Assembly (NCBI GenBank): GCA_032622095.1
Contig: CP136061.1
Coordinates: 67,089,127-67,153,126 of the forward strand
Direction: 5' to 3'
Length of the DNA: 64,000 nt
DNA from: Siphonodentalium dalli
Taxonomy: Eukaryota; Mollusca; Scaphopoda; Gadilida; Siphonodentaliidae
Below the pieces are notes generated by a model that did no database searches, was not told the DNA's origin, and saw only the letters and a program-made list of their open reading frames with translations. Positions within the stretch are counted from its first letter, which is position 1. Each line of letters starts with the position of its first letter. This document shows positions 11,143 through 21,910 of this stretch, one piece after another. Made by a program: the position numbers and the translations under genes.

Positions 11143-11652
11143 ATGTACTTGACCATCATCACTGTTCTGGCTGCAACATGCGTGACATTGACAATACTGA
11201 TCCTCATACTTCGCCACATGGATGAGGATGAACCACCAAAAGGAGCAATCCGCAAGCTCGCTCTCTTTATGGAAAAAATAATGTGTCGGAAATCATCGGC
11301 TGAGAAAAACACCACGATAAAGGTTGCGAACCAAGAGAAAGTTGTGGGTCATCGCACATTGAAACAAATCACCTCCAAGCTAGACTTGTTTTGTTTCCGG
11401 TGCAAGAATGCTGTGAATCCAGAACAGGATGCTACGATCCCAGAGAAAGCTGTGAATCCAGAACAGGATGCTACGATCCCAGAGAACGTTGCTACTGTGC
11501 GTCTCATAACATGGAACGAAACCGCCTCCATAATGGACATGTTTTGTTTCCGGGTTTTAACCATTGTTACTTTCCTTTGTACTGCTACATTTATTTGCTT
11601 ACTTCTGGTTGGCTGGTTCACACATCCTCAGTGGGTTGATCAGATGGGATAA
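11143..11652 (+). pseudogene. Receptor terminal exon, copy 3 (open frame, no in-phase acceptor)
   Basis: It lies exactly 523 bp downstream of copy 2 and is nearly identical to it, including the 39-bp loop duplication. The protein differs at only a few residues (ILR in TM3, N for I before TETAS, V for F before LTIVTF). It starts with its own ATG where copies 1-2 have the splice junction. The nearest upstream AG (GTTTAG) would leave the frame out of phase with the TM2 exon. It would therefore fall in the 3' UTR of a transcript ending in copy 2. The intact frame suggests either a very recent duplication or an unrecognised way of using it. I list it as a pseudo-copy with that doubt. Confidence 0.6.
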
Positions 11653-11665
11653 TGTTTAGACAAAA

Positions 11666-12042
11666 ATGTACTTGACCATCATCACTGTTCTGGCTGCAAC
11701 ATGCGTGACATTGACAGTACTGATCGTCAGACTTCACCACATGGACGAGGATGAACCGCCAAAAGGAGCAATCAGCAAGCTCGCTCTCTTCTTGGAAAAA
11801 ATAATGTGTCAAAAATCGTCTGGTCAGAAATACACAAAATACACAATTATTGTCGATCCAAACCAGAATGCTACATTCCAAGAAAATGTTGCGACCGTGT
11901 GTCTTCTAATGTGGAAACAAACCGCTTCCATGTTGGACATGTTTTGTTTCAGGATTTTAATCGTAGTGACAGTCCTATGTTCTGTGTCGTTATTACATTG
12001 CTTCTAATTGGATTGTTAATACATGCTGAGTGGGTCGATTAG
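11666..12042 (+). pseudogene. Receptor terminal exon, copy 4 (diverged, frameshifted in TM4)
   Basis: It starts 523 bp after copy 3 but is clearly more diverged. The loop is shorter: the NPEQ unit occurs once, as DPNQNATFQENVA, and the ~30-residue block before it is missing. The frame ends prematurely at 12005-12007 inside TM4. The expected continuation (VVITLLLIGLLIHAEWVD) is present in another frame and ends at 12040-12042, showing a single frameshift near 11985. It lacks an in-phase acceptor, like copy 3. TM3 resembles copy 1 (VRLHHMDEDEPP). Confidence 0.7.
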
Positions 12043-13199
12043 ATGAAAACTAGGGTTATGCATCAAGTGGCCCGTTTGAGGTTTTTGTTGCCTAAAAGAT
12101 TGAATCTGTCAGAAAGAATTTCAAATTGTTTGACATTTGTTTGGAGATATTGTTATGGAAGATCCATATACCAATTATGAATGGAATTGGTTGACAATCA
12201 TTCAACTTATCATGTTCAGTCTTAAAATTGCTAAAAATAGACAAACTAAGGCCCATAATTCAGGTAAATAAGATCACCGCTGGGGCATGGCTAATTACAC
12301 CCCTTTGTTTGCCCAATTTTTTTTATAAAAGATGGTGATTTTTAAATCGACAGGGTGAGATTTTTCTCACTGTGTAGGTGCAGTGCAGATCATGAGATAA
12401 TGCAAATTTTTACGTCATCACAGGAGTAAACAACGATGTCGGACAGACATACTCAGAGAAATTGAAAAGTGGACCATTGTTCACTTCAAACTGATTTCCT
12501 AAAATATGAGAAACCAATCACTGCTTGTACTAGCACTATTGTTCATTTAATACAGATACATTTTTAAGTATGTGAAAAATGTAGATTTTGACAATTTCTG
12601 AACACGATGATTACAGAAAAGCTGTAATGTTCATATTCAGTGAAGTGTGAACATAATTCTGAAGTTGTGATCATGAGGGTTCTGGTATCATTTCAAAGCC
12701 CAACTCACCATGAACATGGTCCTTCTAATGAAACAGCATCCTAATATTTCGTATTTTATCACTATTAATTACTAAATTACAGTTTTTTTAATTTTTTGTT
12801 TTTACATTTACAGGAACTGTGTTGAGAGAAATAACTAATAAAGTCTCACGCAGATATGAGATTTTTTATTTCATCTGAAGTTAAATATAAATATTACTTA
12901 TTTACAAGATATTAATAAAAAATAATAATCATCAAAACAGTTCATAACATGAAGGTTAAAGGGACTGAATGCCTTCATCGTGTGTACACGTGGACAAGAG
13001 CATCGCCAGGACGTGGCAAAATACTCCTGTGGTAATTCCAAATTCCAACAAAGGGCCATAACTCTAGTGAATGTTGGCAGGCGTAACACACATTTTAACA
13101 TGAAATGTATTTTGGGCTAGTAAACTCACACTCATTTCATTCCATTCAGTTCAGGCATACTAAAGTTATCACCCGGAAACAAAACTTTGGTGCAAATTC
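12043..13199 (+). other. Downstream region of the receptor gene
   Basis: Non-coding and AT-rich. A possible acceptor, with a pyrimidine-rich run ending TTTACAG near 12812, is followed by AATAAA at 12837-12842. This could be a 3' UTR exon with a polyadenylation signal for the receptor transcript. No other feature was seen. Confidence 0.35.
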
Positions 13200-13965
13200 C
13201 AATGAAAGTGTCAATGACACTGTAGCTCGACTTGGAGAGGGGATAATTTCATGTGTTACAATCAATGGAGCGATTAGGAATGTAGAAAGTTAAATTTCTA
13301 AGTAATATATATATATAATTTAAAATCGAAGATGGCCGCAGGCAGCCACGTTTTTCAACAAAATTCGGAAAAATTTGATGGCTCCAATCAAGTTGTCACC
13401 CCGAAGTTCCATATGGAGTCTGGTAATAATCAGATAAGGGAAGTCTTCTGTCGGGTGTGCCAAAGGATTTAGTCATGCAAAGAGTAAAATCAAAGATGGC
13501 TGCTGACGGCCATGTTGTTCAACGAAATTCAGAAAAATTTGATTGCTCCCATCTGGAGGTCACCCCGAAGATCCATACAAAGTTGTGTGATGATCGGATG
13601 AATGATGTGGACAGTAGGGTGTGACAAAGAATTTAGTAATGCAGAGTGTAAAATCCAAGATGGCTGCCAGCGGCAATGTTTCTAATAGAACATTTTTCAA
13701 ATTCGATAGCTCCCATCTAGAGGCGATCATAAACATGCCTGTAAAATTTCAAAACAATTCTCCAATAAATGAAGGCTGCAGGATGTGCCAATGGATTAAA
13801 ATTTGAAATCCAAGATGGCTGCTGGTGGCCATGTTTTTAAAACAATTTCGAAAAAAAATCAATGGCTCCCATCTAGAGGTCACCCGAAGATCCATATGAA
13901 GTTTGGTGATGATCTGTGGTGACGGAAATTCTTTATGGACAGTTGCACAGATGGATGAATGCAGA
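13200..13965 (+). repeat. Dispersed repeat with four ~165 bp degenerate units
   Basis: Units start near 13321, 13485, 13650 and 13810. Each carries AAATCCAAGATGGCTGC, an AAATTCGaAAAAatTTGATGGC-like block, CTCCCATCTAGAGGTCACCC-like text and GAAGATCCATATGAAGTTTG. The preceding ~110 bp (13200-13310) plus part of a unit recur in reverse complement at 50030-50296, so this is one family at two sites. Confidence 0.75.
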
Positions 13966-14150
13966 CGGACGATAGAGGCCAACCCATGGCAACATCTCAA
14001 ACTTTACATCGTCAAGTTCACCCATTAGTCACCTCAATTATGCTTTTTATCTTCTGCAAATTAGAGGATATAGAAACTAAACAGAATGGGAAAAGTTACT
14101 AAACAATGTTCATTTGGCTATGGATACTTTCCAGAAAATGAGGCCTAATC

Positions 14151-14239
14151 AGAATGAGGTCCACAGAGGGTGAATTTGGTGATCCTAACCCGCTGTGCGG
14201 GGTAGCATCACTAAATTCACCCTCTGGGGACTTCATTCT
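14151..14239. repeat. 89 bp near-perfect palindrome
   Basis: The arms start AGAATGAGGTCCACAGAGGG and end as the reverse complement of AGAATGAAGTCCCCAGAGGG, with almost no loop around CCGCTGTGCGGGG. It could be a small foldback element or a cruciform-forming site. No target duplication was recognised. Confidence 0.85.
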
Positions 14240-14497
14240 GCATATGACAGACACACTATTTCAAGGTGTCCAATTAGTGAGTTCACTTTATGTCTTACTT
14301 AATTATGAGCAACCATGGGAATAACCCTGCAATATTTGTTATTGCGCAGTCTTTCTTCTTATACCAATGGTAAGTTCTACATTGCAAGTTGAATACAATA
14401 TATCAGTAATTGGACCATCAGCAACTTGTGGGATGTTTTTCATTCAATAACCCAATATCAAATTCAAACAACATTACATAAATTGAATAAAACTTAA

Positions 14498-14745
14498 CCC
14501 TTCCATGACTGGAGGCTCTGGAGCTTCTTGAAATTAGCGAAAACCCTGTGCCAATACATTCTCTTGTATATGTGAGTCTCCCATAAGAAGCCTCACATAT
14601 AGCCTAACAATATATACCTTGACCTCGTAAGCCAACACATTCTCTTATATATGCGAGACTCCCTGTGGAAGACTCGCTTATATAAGAGAATCCATTGGCA
14701 CAGGATATTTAATGCTGCACCAGCGCAGCTCCCGTAATGAAAGGG
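14498..14745. mobile_element. TTAA MITE, copy 1
   Basis: It starts CCCTTCCATGACTGG and ends TAATGAAAGGG. It is flanked by TTAA at 14494-14497 and 14746-14749, a piggyBac-like arrangement (TTAA target, CCCT end). Inside are two hairpins built from ATTCTCTTATATATGCGAG and its complement, so this copy looks partly duplicated compared with copy 2. Confidence 0.75.
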
Positions 14746-14859
14746 TTAAATAAAACAACCAGTATTTGGACCATAAGATCAAGATATTTGTGGAATGTTT
14801 TTCATTCAATAACACAATATAAGGTTCAAACAACACAACATAAATTGGATAAAACTTAA

Positions 14860-15011
14860 CCCTTCCATGCCTGGTGCTTCCTGAATTTTGCGAATACTGT
14901 GCCAATGCTTCTCTTATATATGCGAGTCAATATGGGAGACTCAAATATATAAGAGAATGCATGGGCACAGGTTTTTCAAAATAATTCAGGAAGCTCCCTG
15001 TCATGAAAGGG
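14860..15011. mobile_element. TTAA MITE, copy 2 (152 bp)
   Basis: CCCTTCCATGCCTGG at the left and CCTGTCATGAAAGGG at the right, flanked by TTAA at 14856-14859 and 15012-15015. The middle is a hairpin of CTCTTATATATGCGAGTC and its complement. The ~100 bp upstream (14754-14855) resembles the flank of copy 1 (14395-14493). The two MITEs therefore arose by tandem duplication of flank plus element, not by two insertions. Confidence 0.8.
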
Positions 15012-15039
15012 TTAAATTTGACATTACCAAACCATAATT

Positions 15040-15362
15040 TCCCTGTTATTTTGACCTGGCATCTTTACATATCCCGTCTGGGTTACACTAAATCGTGTTC
15101 GGTGATTGGTCAACTGCCAATTGGGGCACCCGTTTCTTATCCCAAATAAGACACAGACCCCCAATAACGCACAGATCGCAATAAGAACACGACGTCACAA
15201 ATTGTTGACCTAATCACTAAAAGCGGTCAGCAGGTGCATTTTAAAGTTCAGCCGAATTGCATCTGAAACCAGTTATTCACAGTGGTGCAAGATCGGTGTA
15301 GCATACGCTGTAGCAAACGGTGTAGATATACACAAAATGGCGGATATTAATAATTCTGATGG
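15040..15362 (+). promoter_or_regulatory. Possible promoter and first coding exon (MADINNSD)
   Basis: A GC-richer patch holds two CCAAT-type boxes (GATTGGTC, CCAATTGG) near 15105-15125 and a CRE-like CGACGTCA near 15190. An ATG at 15337 in the context CAAAATGG opens a short frame MADINNSD that runs into a GG-GTATGT donor at 15363. Nothing downstream confirms a second exon. A ~37 bp piece (15288-15324) recurs inverted at 39004-39042 beside a broken YqaJ-like gene, so this may be the 5' end of a mobile gene family and not a host promoter. Confidence 0.3.
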
Positions 15363-15538
15363 GTATGTGCTCTTTAAATCGTAACGTTTCTGAGATATTC
15401 AAGTAGTGAGGAATATCGTCATTTAGCTAACTATTTGGAATTATATCGCTTGTTAAGTGGATACCATATTCTTTTGGATTGTATGGATATTATTGTCAAA
15501 AACAGGTTAGAAACCAACGTGTCTGACGATTGTCAACA

Positions 15539-16716
15539 ACGAGGCTAGTCCAAGTCTTCTTGTACTAAAACCAGCTAAGATATTGGGATGGCGATGCTGG
15601 TCTTTAGTCCAAGACCGCTTGTATACCAATCCTTTGACACGACTTACGCCCACGATCTGTGGCGGGAATTTGTGGTGTATTTTACTGGATTTACCTAGCA
15701 AATCAATACATGATGCTATATGCATCGGAAAGGCTTACATCTTATGGTCATAATGGTGTATAATAATCTAACTTTAATGTTAAATTACACATAGAATATT
15801 CCGGTTGATTGCCACACACATCGATTTGTTTCTCTGTTTGTTTACATTTTAACCGAAAGCCGAAGTGGTCCGAATAAGTTCGGCATAATCCGCTGTTTGT
15901 TCTACTAATTCTACTTTCCGTTTCTATATATAGCGCGGGTTTTCCGAACAAAAATAGCGAAAACCGATCGCCCGAAAGTCCAGTTTTCTATGTGCTTTCA
16001 GAACAATTCCCGCACTAAAAACTTAATGACATAATGGAGGATCAGAACGGTAGTTTTGTTGACAATTTTCGCAAGCAACTTGTCAAAATTGGAGCAAATT
16101 AGAACTCTTGTGTCTGACTTGCCATGCGTGATGTGCATTTGACATCTGTGTTGATAAAATAATCGGAGAACCGAATCACACAGTTTCGAAATATAGTTCT
16201 TCCGTTTTAGTGGGACTTTTCAAACTTAAGGTTCATTTATTTAGTGTATTACATTTATATCTCCAATGTTTAATTAATCTATTTATTATTTTATTTATTG
16301 ACACACATAATTACGATTACAATGGAGAATTCATCGTAATTTGCGTTGTTGTCCAAAATCTACGGAATATTTTCAACGGAAAATGCCGAACGCAGTTCGC
16401 AAGGTCAACTGAGTTCGCATACTTTAAAAAATATGTAAACACTGCGGCAAATGTTTCTTTTCACATTAAATTACCGCTTTCAATTCACAACCGATGTGGG
16501 TTTCAGATAACATAGCATGTCTTCTGCGGAAACTATCCGTTTATTGTAGCAATTGTGATATTTTATTTCATATAATTGTGGTTTTATTTGAGCGGATCAC
16601 TAACGCTTAAGTCCTGTCAAAGGAATGCATGGGCCTGGAACTCGGACTAAAGACCGGCACCTCCATCCCGATATCTTAGCCGGCTTTAGTACGAGAAGAC
16701 TTGGACTACAACGAGG
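15539..16716. repeat. Inverted-repeat pair, ~75 bp arms 1 kb apart
   Basis: 15539-15612 and 16641-16716 are reverse complements with about 10 mismatches. Shared blocks include AGTCCAAGTCTTCT, GTACTAAA and GCTAAGATAT. The ~1 kb between them has no recognisable coding frame. They may be ends of a decayed DNA transposon. Confidence 0.7.
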
Positions 16717-16747
16717 CCAGGAAACTTGGATAGCGCACTAGTAGCGA

Positions 16748-16822
16748 GTTTGCGATTTCAAACCGGTACGGGTACGCGTACGGGTAGATACCCGTACCGG
16801 TACACGTTTTGTAATCGCAAAC
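16748..16822. repeat. 75 bp palindromic element
   Basis: The ends are GTTTGCGATT and AATCGCAAAC. The interior pairs CCGGTACGGGTA with TACCCGTACCGG. It could be a tiny MITE or hairpin. Confidence 0.8.
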
Positions 16823-17714
16823 TGTTTTACGGGTAGAATTCATCACATCGACTGGTAATGTATGGGGAGCCAACTGCAACAAAACAGATATTATGATATT
16901 GATAGATTGTTATTCGCGTTCGCTTTATTGGCCCATGTTATACTTACCGTTATGGATTGTTGGACATTTTTATTTAGATTAGATGGGCCTCAGAATAATC
17001 AGTTGCTTTCATCAAGGACAAGGCGGCAGTTGGAAGGGGTTGGTGCTTTTCTTTCACTCATCTTGGTAACATTTTCAACAAGAGGATTCTACAAGTCATA
17101 GACCGATCGAGTGTTGACAATCAGTTGGAATTTTCAGACTTAGAAAATGGATTATGTATATGATAGCTCGAATGTACCATTACGTTATAGCTAAATCTCC
17201 ATTCCATCCAATTCTCGGTGTAAAATGTATTGTTTTAGACCTGGGTCTAATACTGTCCTACGTGTACTTTCAGTCAGATATAAGACCGAATTTGTCCATT
17301 ATTTTAGTTGGGGAATATTTAGTCATATTAAGAAAACATTGGTTTGGAATCATTCAACAGATTGAAGGGTCGGGACAAGGGAATATTTATCCCGATAATT
17401 GGGATTTTTGTCGGGATCTAAACCCGGAAGTAGGTTGAAACTTGGTAACGATTAAAGGTGTTAAAATGTAGTCTGTTTATTATACGGATTGAATAAAGAG
17501 CGTTTGCTTCACTTCTGTGCGAAACACAGAAAACATCTGAAACTCGCTCTGATTATGCTTAGATTTTGTGGAGTATGTATAGGTATTTCGTGCCTTTAGC
17601 GACCTATATTATCCCCACTACAATATACACCAGTATTGTGGTTCAAATTCGTCATGTTCGTTCAGATGGTAAATATATATTAAAATGAGAAATCAGTCCC
17701 CACCTACATACGAT
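16823..17714. other. Unassigned stretch
   Basis: Two moderate open frames (16862-17101 and 17154-17438, +) contain hydrophobic runs but resemble no family I recognise, have no supporting splice context and are not adjacent to a start-like region. They are left uncalled. Confidence 0.35.
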
Positions 17715-17945
17715 AAAGTAACTAAACATTTGTATTCAAATGTACAATACATGGATAAATCCACGATATATTGATGCCCTTGTACAAAGGGATGAGGCAG
17801 GGACGTGACGATATGGGTGTTTCACCCCCAACTTTGGTCAAATGTTCAACATTTGGAAATTTGATATACTTGACACATTTGTTGGAATTTTCACACCAAC
17901 AATAGGTTGAAATTGTTCTCGTAGTTTTATTTTCCAACAATCGTT
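17715..17945 (+). repeat. Dispersed repeat, inverse partner at ~43.8 kb
   Basis: The reverse complement of this block matches about 43785-43905. Shared phrases are GAACAATTTCAA, CTATTGTTGGTGTGAAA, TTCCAAC and TTTGACCA-AGTTGG. The function is unknown. Confidence 0.7.
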
Positions 17946-18329
17946 TAGTGGAGAATTGTAGTTTTTAGAGCAACATTTGCATATTTTCCTATTATTAGTA
18001 AAAAAAATTCTAACAATAGGAAAGCTTGATGCCAGTCTGAATGCTAGGATTTAGCAAATTTCATGTTCAGAATTCAAAAGTTTCTCACATGGTGTGTTCC
18101 GGTCCCTCCCATTGGCCTTTCAGAAACTGATAATTAATTATAAAAAACAAACAAATCGGGGTGAATTTGCACGGCGTTAGACGACTAGATATTAATATAT
18201 TAGGATTTTCAGGCTCATATCTACATATTTTCTTGTACTGCATTGTCGGCCCAGTGGATTATACCCCCCCCCCCCCCGACTAGTGACAAACAGACTACTG
18301 ATTCATTTAGAATATGCTACTACCCAGGC

Positions 18330-19530
18330 GGTTGTGAGGGACAAGTAGGGAAAAATCACAGGAATTTGGCCAAAAAAAAAATATATATATATATAAAGGT
18401 TGATAGTCAAAATAGGTGGTAAAAAATCATCCTCACAAAAGCAAAACATTTTATCAAATTGATCTGGAATTCTAGCAGTATGTGCCCAAGTAATCATATT
18501 TTTTGTTAAAGTTTAGCTTTCCGTCGTACTTTAAACAAGTGAGCATAGAAAATCATTCGAAGTTGTCAATGAAATTTTTTTTTTGGTACCCGAAACGTCG
18601 GTCCAATGAAAAATCAAAAAATCAAATAATCCAACCCCTAAATCACCGAAATATATACTATTATCATCAAACTAAATAGCCCTATTGTCAAACAGACGTC
18701 GTTTCATGGAGTACAGCTAATTTGGGGGTGGTACTCAACATACATCGAGTTTAATAACGATTTATGTACTTTTTTCGTCAGTTTAACAGATTTATTTTCG
18801 CGGGAGGCCATTTTGAAAAACTGAAAGCGAAACTAACTTGAACTTTATTAAATTAATTTTAATATCTCTCTTTTAATTGATATCCGGCATTCTTAATGAC
18901 AAAAATCATGCGGTGGATATATAATACCCACTAGATAAGGAATTAAATAAAACATTTTTTTTTATCGATTTAAAATTATTTTATTTTGGAGTCATTTGCT
19001 GCAGCGTTTCTCGAGTTTGTTTCGCACTTTCAAAATCGCCTCCCGCCAAAAGAATCATGTAAAACTGACGGTAAAAAAAAGACAAAAATCGTTATTAAAC
19101 TCGATGTATGTTGAGTACCACACCCAAATTAGCTGTCCTTCGTGAAACAACGTCTGTTTGTCAATAGGGCAATTTAGTTTGATGATTAGAGTATAGATTT
19201 CGGTGATTTAGGGGTTGGATTGGGGTTTTTTTTGGTTTTTTTTCATTGGACGGACGTTTCCGGTACAAACCAAATAAATTTAAATCAACTTTAAATATTT
19301 TTCTATGTTCACTAATCTCAAATACGACAGCGAACCAAACTTTTTTGAAAACTATGATTATTTGGTCACACAGTGCTGCAATTACAGATCAATAAAAACT
19401 AAAATGTTGCTTTGTAGAGAAAAATGTTGACCTCTATCAAAAATGAGATAGATACCTTTCCGAGATTTTTATTAAATTAAAAAAAAAATGTTGTGCCTAA
19501 TACCTGTGGGAAAAATTAAAGCCCAACCGG
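18330..19530. repeat. 1.2 kb imperfect inverted repeat (arms ~500 bp)
   Basis: The left arm, about 18330-18850, pairs with the right arm, about 19010-19530. The inner ~240 bp match best (GTCCAATGA, CAACCCCTAAATCACCG, CAGACGTCGTTTCA, CATACATCGAGTTTAATAACG). The outer parts are more diverged but still align. The ~160 bp loop is AT-rich. Its origin may be two inverted copies of one repeat or an old foldback element. Confidence 0.75.
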
Positions 19531-20949
19531 GGGGTGCAAATGGAATTACGCGCAAACTTGTGAATTTGATATGGTTCAAGGAGAGTAATTAGAAATTCGA
19601 AGGTGGACACCCCTTCTAACGCGGATACCATATATAGCCACGTCCCTGTAATGGGTCGAGACGGCGTCAATAGCACCATCTACTCACTCTATTAACCACA
19701 ACCCGTCATTAATGCCGTGAATAAAGTTGTTAGTGAAAAGATCGGCCTTCCGTATTTATCTAAGTGCCAGAAGGCGCATCGAGAATTTGAACATAAAACC
19801 TGGCTTAAAATGACAACTTTGTCAATGATATTTGCCCATGACATGTTGCAACAAGAAAACCATAATCAGAAATGGTAACGCCCTCAAGATCATATTATTA
19901 GCCATAAATATAAATTATAATATAAAATATATTGGTTACATGAATTCACCGCCTCAGAATTCCGTTAAAACAACTAATCCTTCGAATTATTACAAACAAC
20001 TACGGCTTATTACTGCAGGTTTCTCATTCACCACACCAGAAAGCTTCTAAATGCGGATAAAAAATCGGAGGTATTGTGTTCCCGCCAAGAGTGCATGGTC
20101 CAGCCATTGTTCATACATAAACATCGAAAGCAATTAACGCGGTCATAATTGTTACATACTGCAACTATAAGACATCCAGCGGATACACACCCCACGAAAA
20201 CCCGAAATGTGTTGTCCTGCGAGAAATCCCATCGCTATAGCTCAATTTGACACGGCCAGATTAGACGTCCTACAATATCCATAAACAAGATCATATATTA
20301 TATACCCATGATTTTAATTATAGAATATAAAATATATTGGTTTCCCGAATGACCAACTCAGAATTCCGTTAAAATAACAATAACAACCAGTACCTAATTA
20401 ACGAACCGGCGGCCGACTCGGCCGTCTCCGATCACAACCATCAGTGGGCTGCAGAACGAAAAATATCTATAAAAGTTGAAATATAAGACTTACAAAGAAT
20501 CTTTTAAATTTCTTGTATTGGTAATTGACATAGCTTGTCACAAACCAAAAATAAACATTATTGACATAATAATGTAAAGGACAATAAACGAAATTGAAAT
20601 TCCCAACTACACCTTTTACCGGTGACAGGCCTCCTGATCGCGCAGTTCGACTTTTAAATTAATAAACCGGAAAAAAATATTTTCTATTTATAAAAGTCCC
20701 GTCGGCGCATCGGCCCACATGTTTCTAATATTTGGCCACCAGTATACACCCGATGGGCGTTAATAAATAGCTGATTGGGATTTCGTGTAAAATATTTTAA
20801 TGACGGTGCAAAATGTTGCTTGGATACCAAAAATAACAAGAATATATGACGTTGTAGATGCAAAACACAATAGCGGTATAGATTAGATATTTGTCAAACA
20901 ATTCAAAATTCGTAGGATACTCATGAGAATTGGTTAAAATTCATTATTA
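19531..20949. other. Non-coding stretch with a local repeat
   Basis: A block at about 19905-19975 (TATAAAATATATTGGTT, CAGAATTCCGTTAAAA) recurs diverged at 20315-20375. No gene was recognised. The last bases, ATTATTA at 20943-20949, form the left flank of the Helitron array. Confidence 0.45.
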
Positions 20950-21910
20950 TCTATATATATAAAACCCGTCGTCTGTGTGTGTGTCTGTGTGTGTGTGTAT
21001 AACTCGGTCACGCTTTTGGCGCGCTTATAACTTTTCAACCATTCGGGCAATGTAGCCCAAATTTGGACCACGGCCTAAATTGTGTCGTAAAAGGTGATGC
21101 ACAAAATTTCACGCCGATTGGTCAATGCAAACCTGAGATCTAACATGGTCCCCAAATGCAGTATTTGCACCCAAGTAGACACTATTTCTTATGACGTTTG
21201 TCGAAATGACGTCATGTGACGTCGTACATAAACCCACACTAGCGTTGCTATTGTATTGACGAAAATTTCCATGCGCTCTACCAAAGCGTTGTTGAAATTG
21301 GGCGCTATAAATTAATTGTCAGATCAGGTTGAGTGTGAATATAATTAACGCATGTTGCTTTTGCCGTGGAAGTGCATGGGGTGTAGAGTCGAGACTAGAA
21401 CGTTCTATACCGCCGTTGGAAATGGGTGCTAAATTGTCTTATCATTATGCCACTTCAGTGTGAATATAAGTAATGGATTGTGTCTTGTTATGAAAGTTGT
21501 GCATTGTGTGTGGAATCAAAGGAGTATATATACGGAAGACGGCAAATTCACAAATAACGTTTTATACAATATAAAAATGGGCGCGAAGTATGCAAATGGG
21601 CCGCAGTGCAAGGGCCTGTGGCCTTAGGCCTATATACGCTGCTGAATAAAAGCTGCAGTCCAATCGGTCGCTAAATAAAGGCTCGGTTTCAGTTACTGGA
21701 ATATATATAATAGTAATACAGAACTATAGTTGCAATCCATATGCGCATGCATATATGTGGGTGGTAGTAGAATCTACAGTTTTTCTGTGAAAAAAAAGTG
21801 TTCCCGAGCCATAGGCTCATACATAGCGTACAAAGGGGCAGCAGGCCCTTCGCCGCTGAATAAATGCTCCCAAATGGAGTCTATTTCAGTTAGTAAATAC
21901 AGTAATAAAA

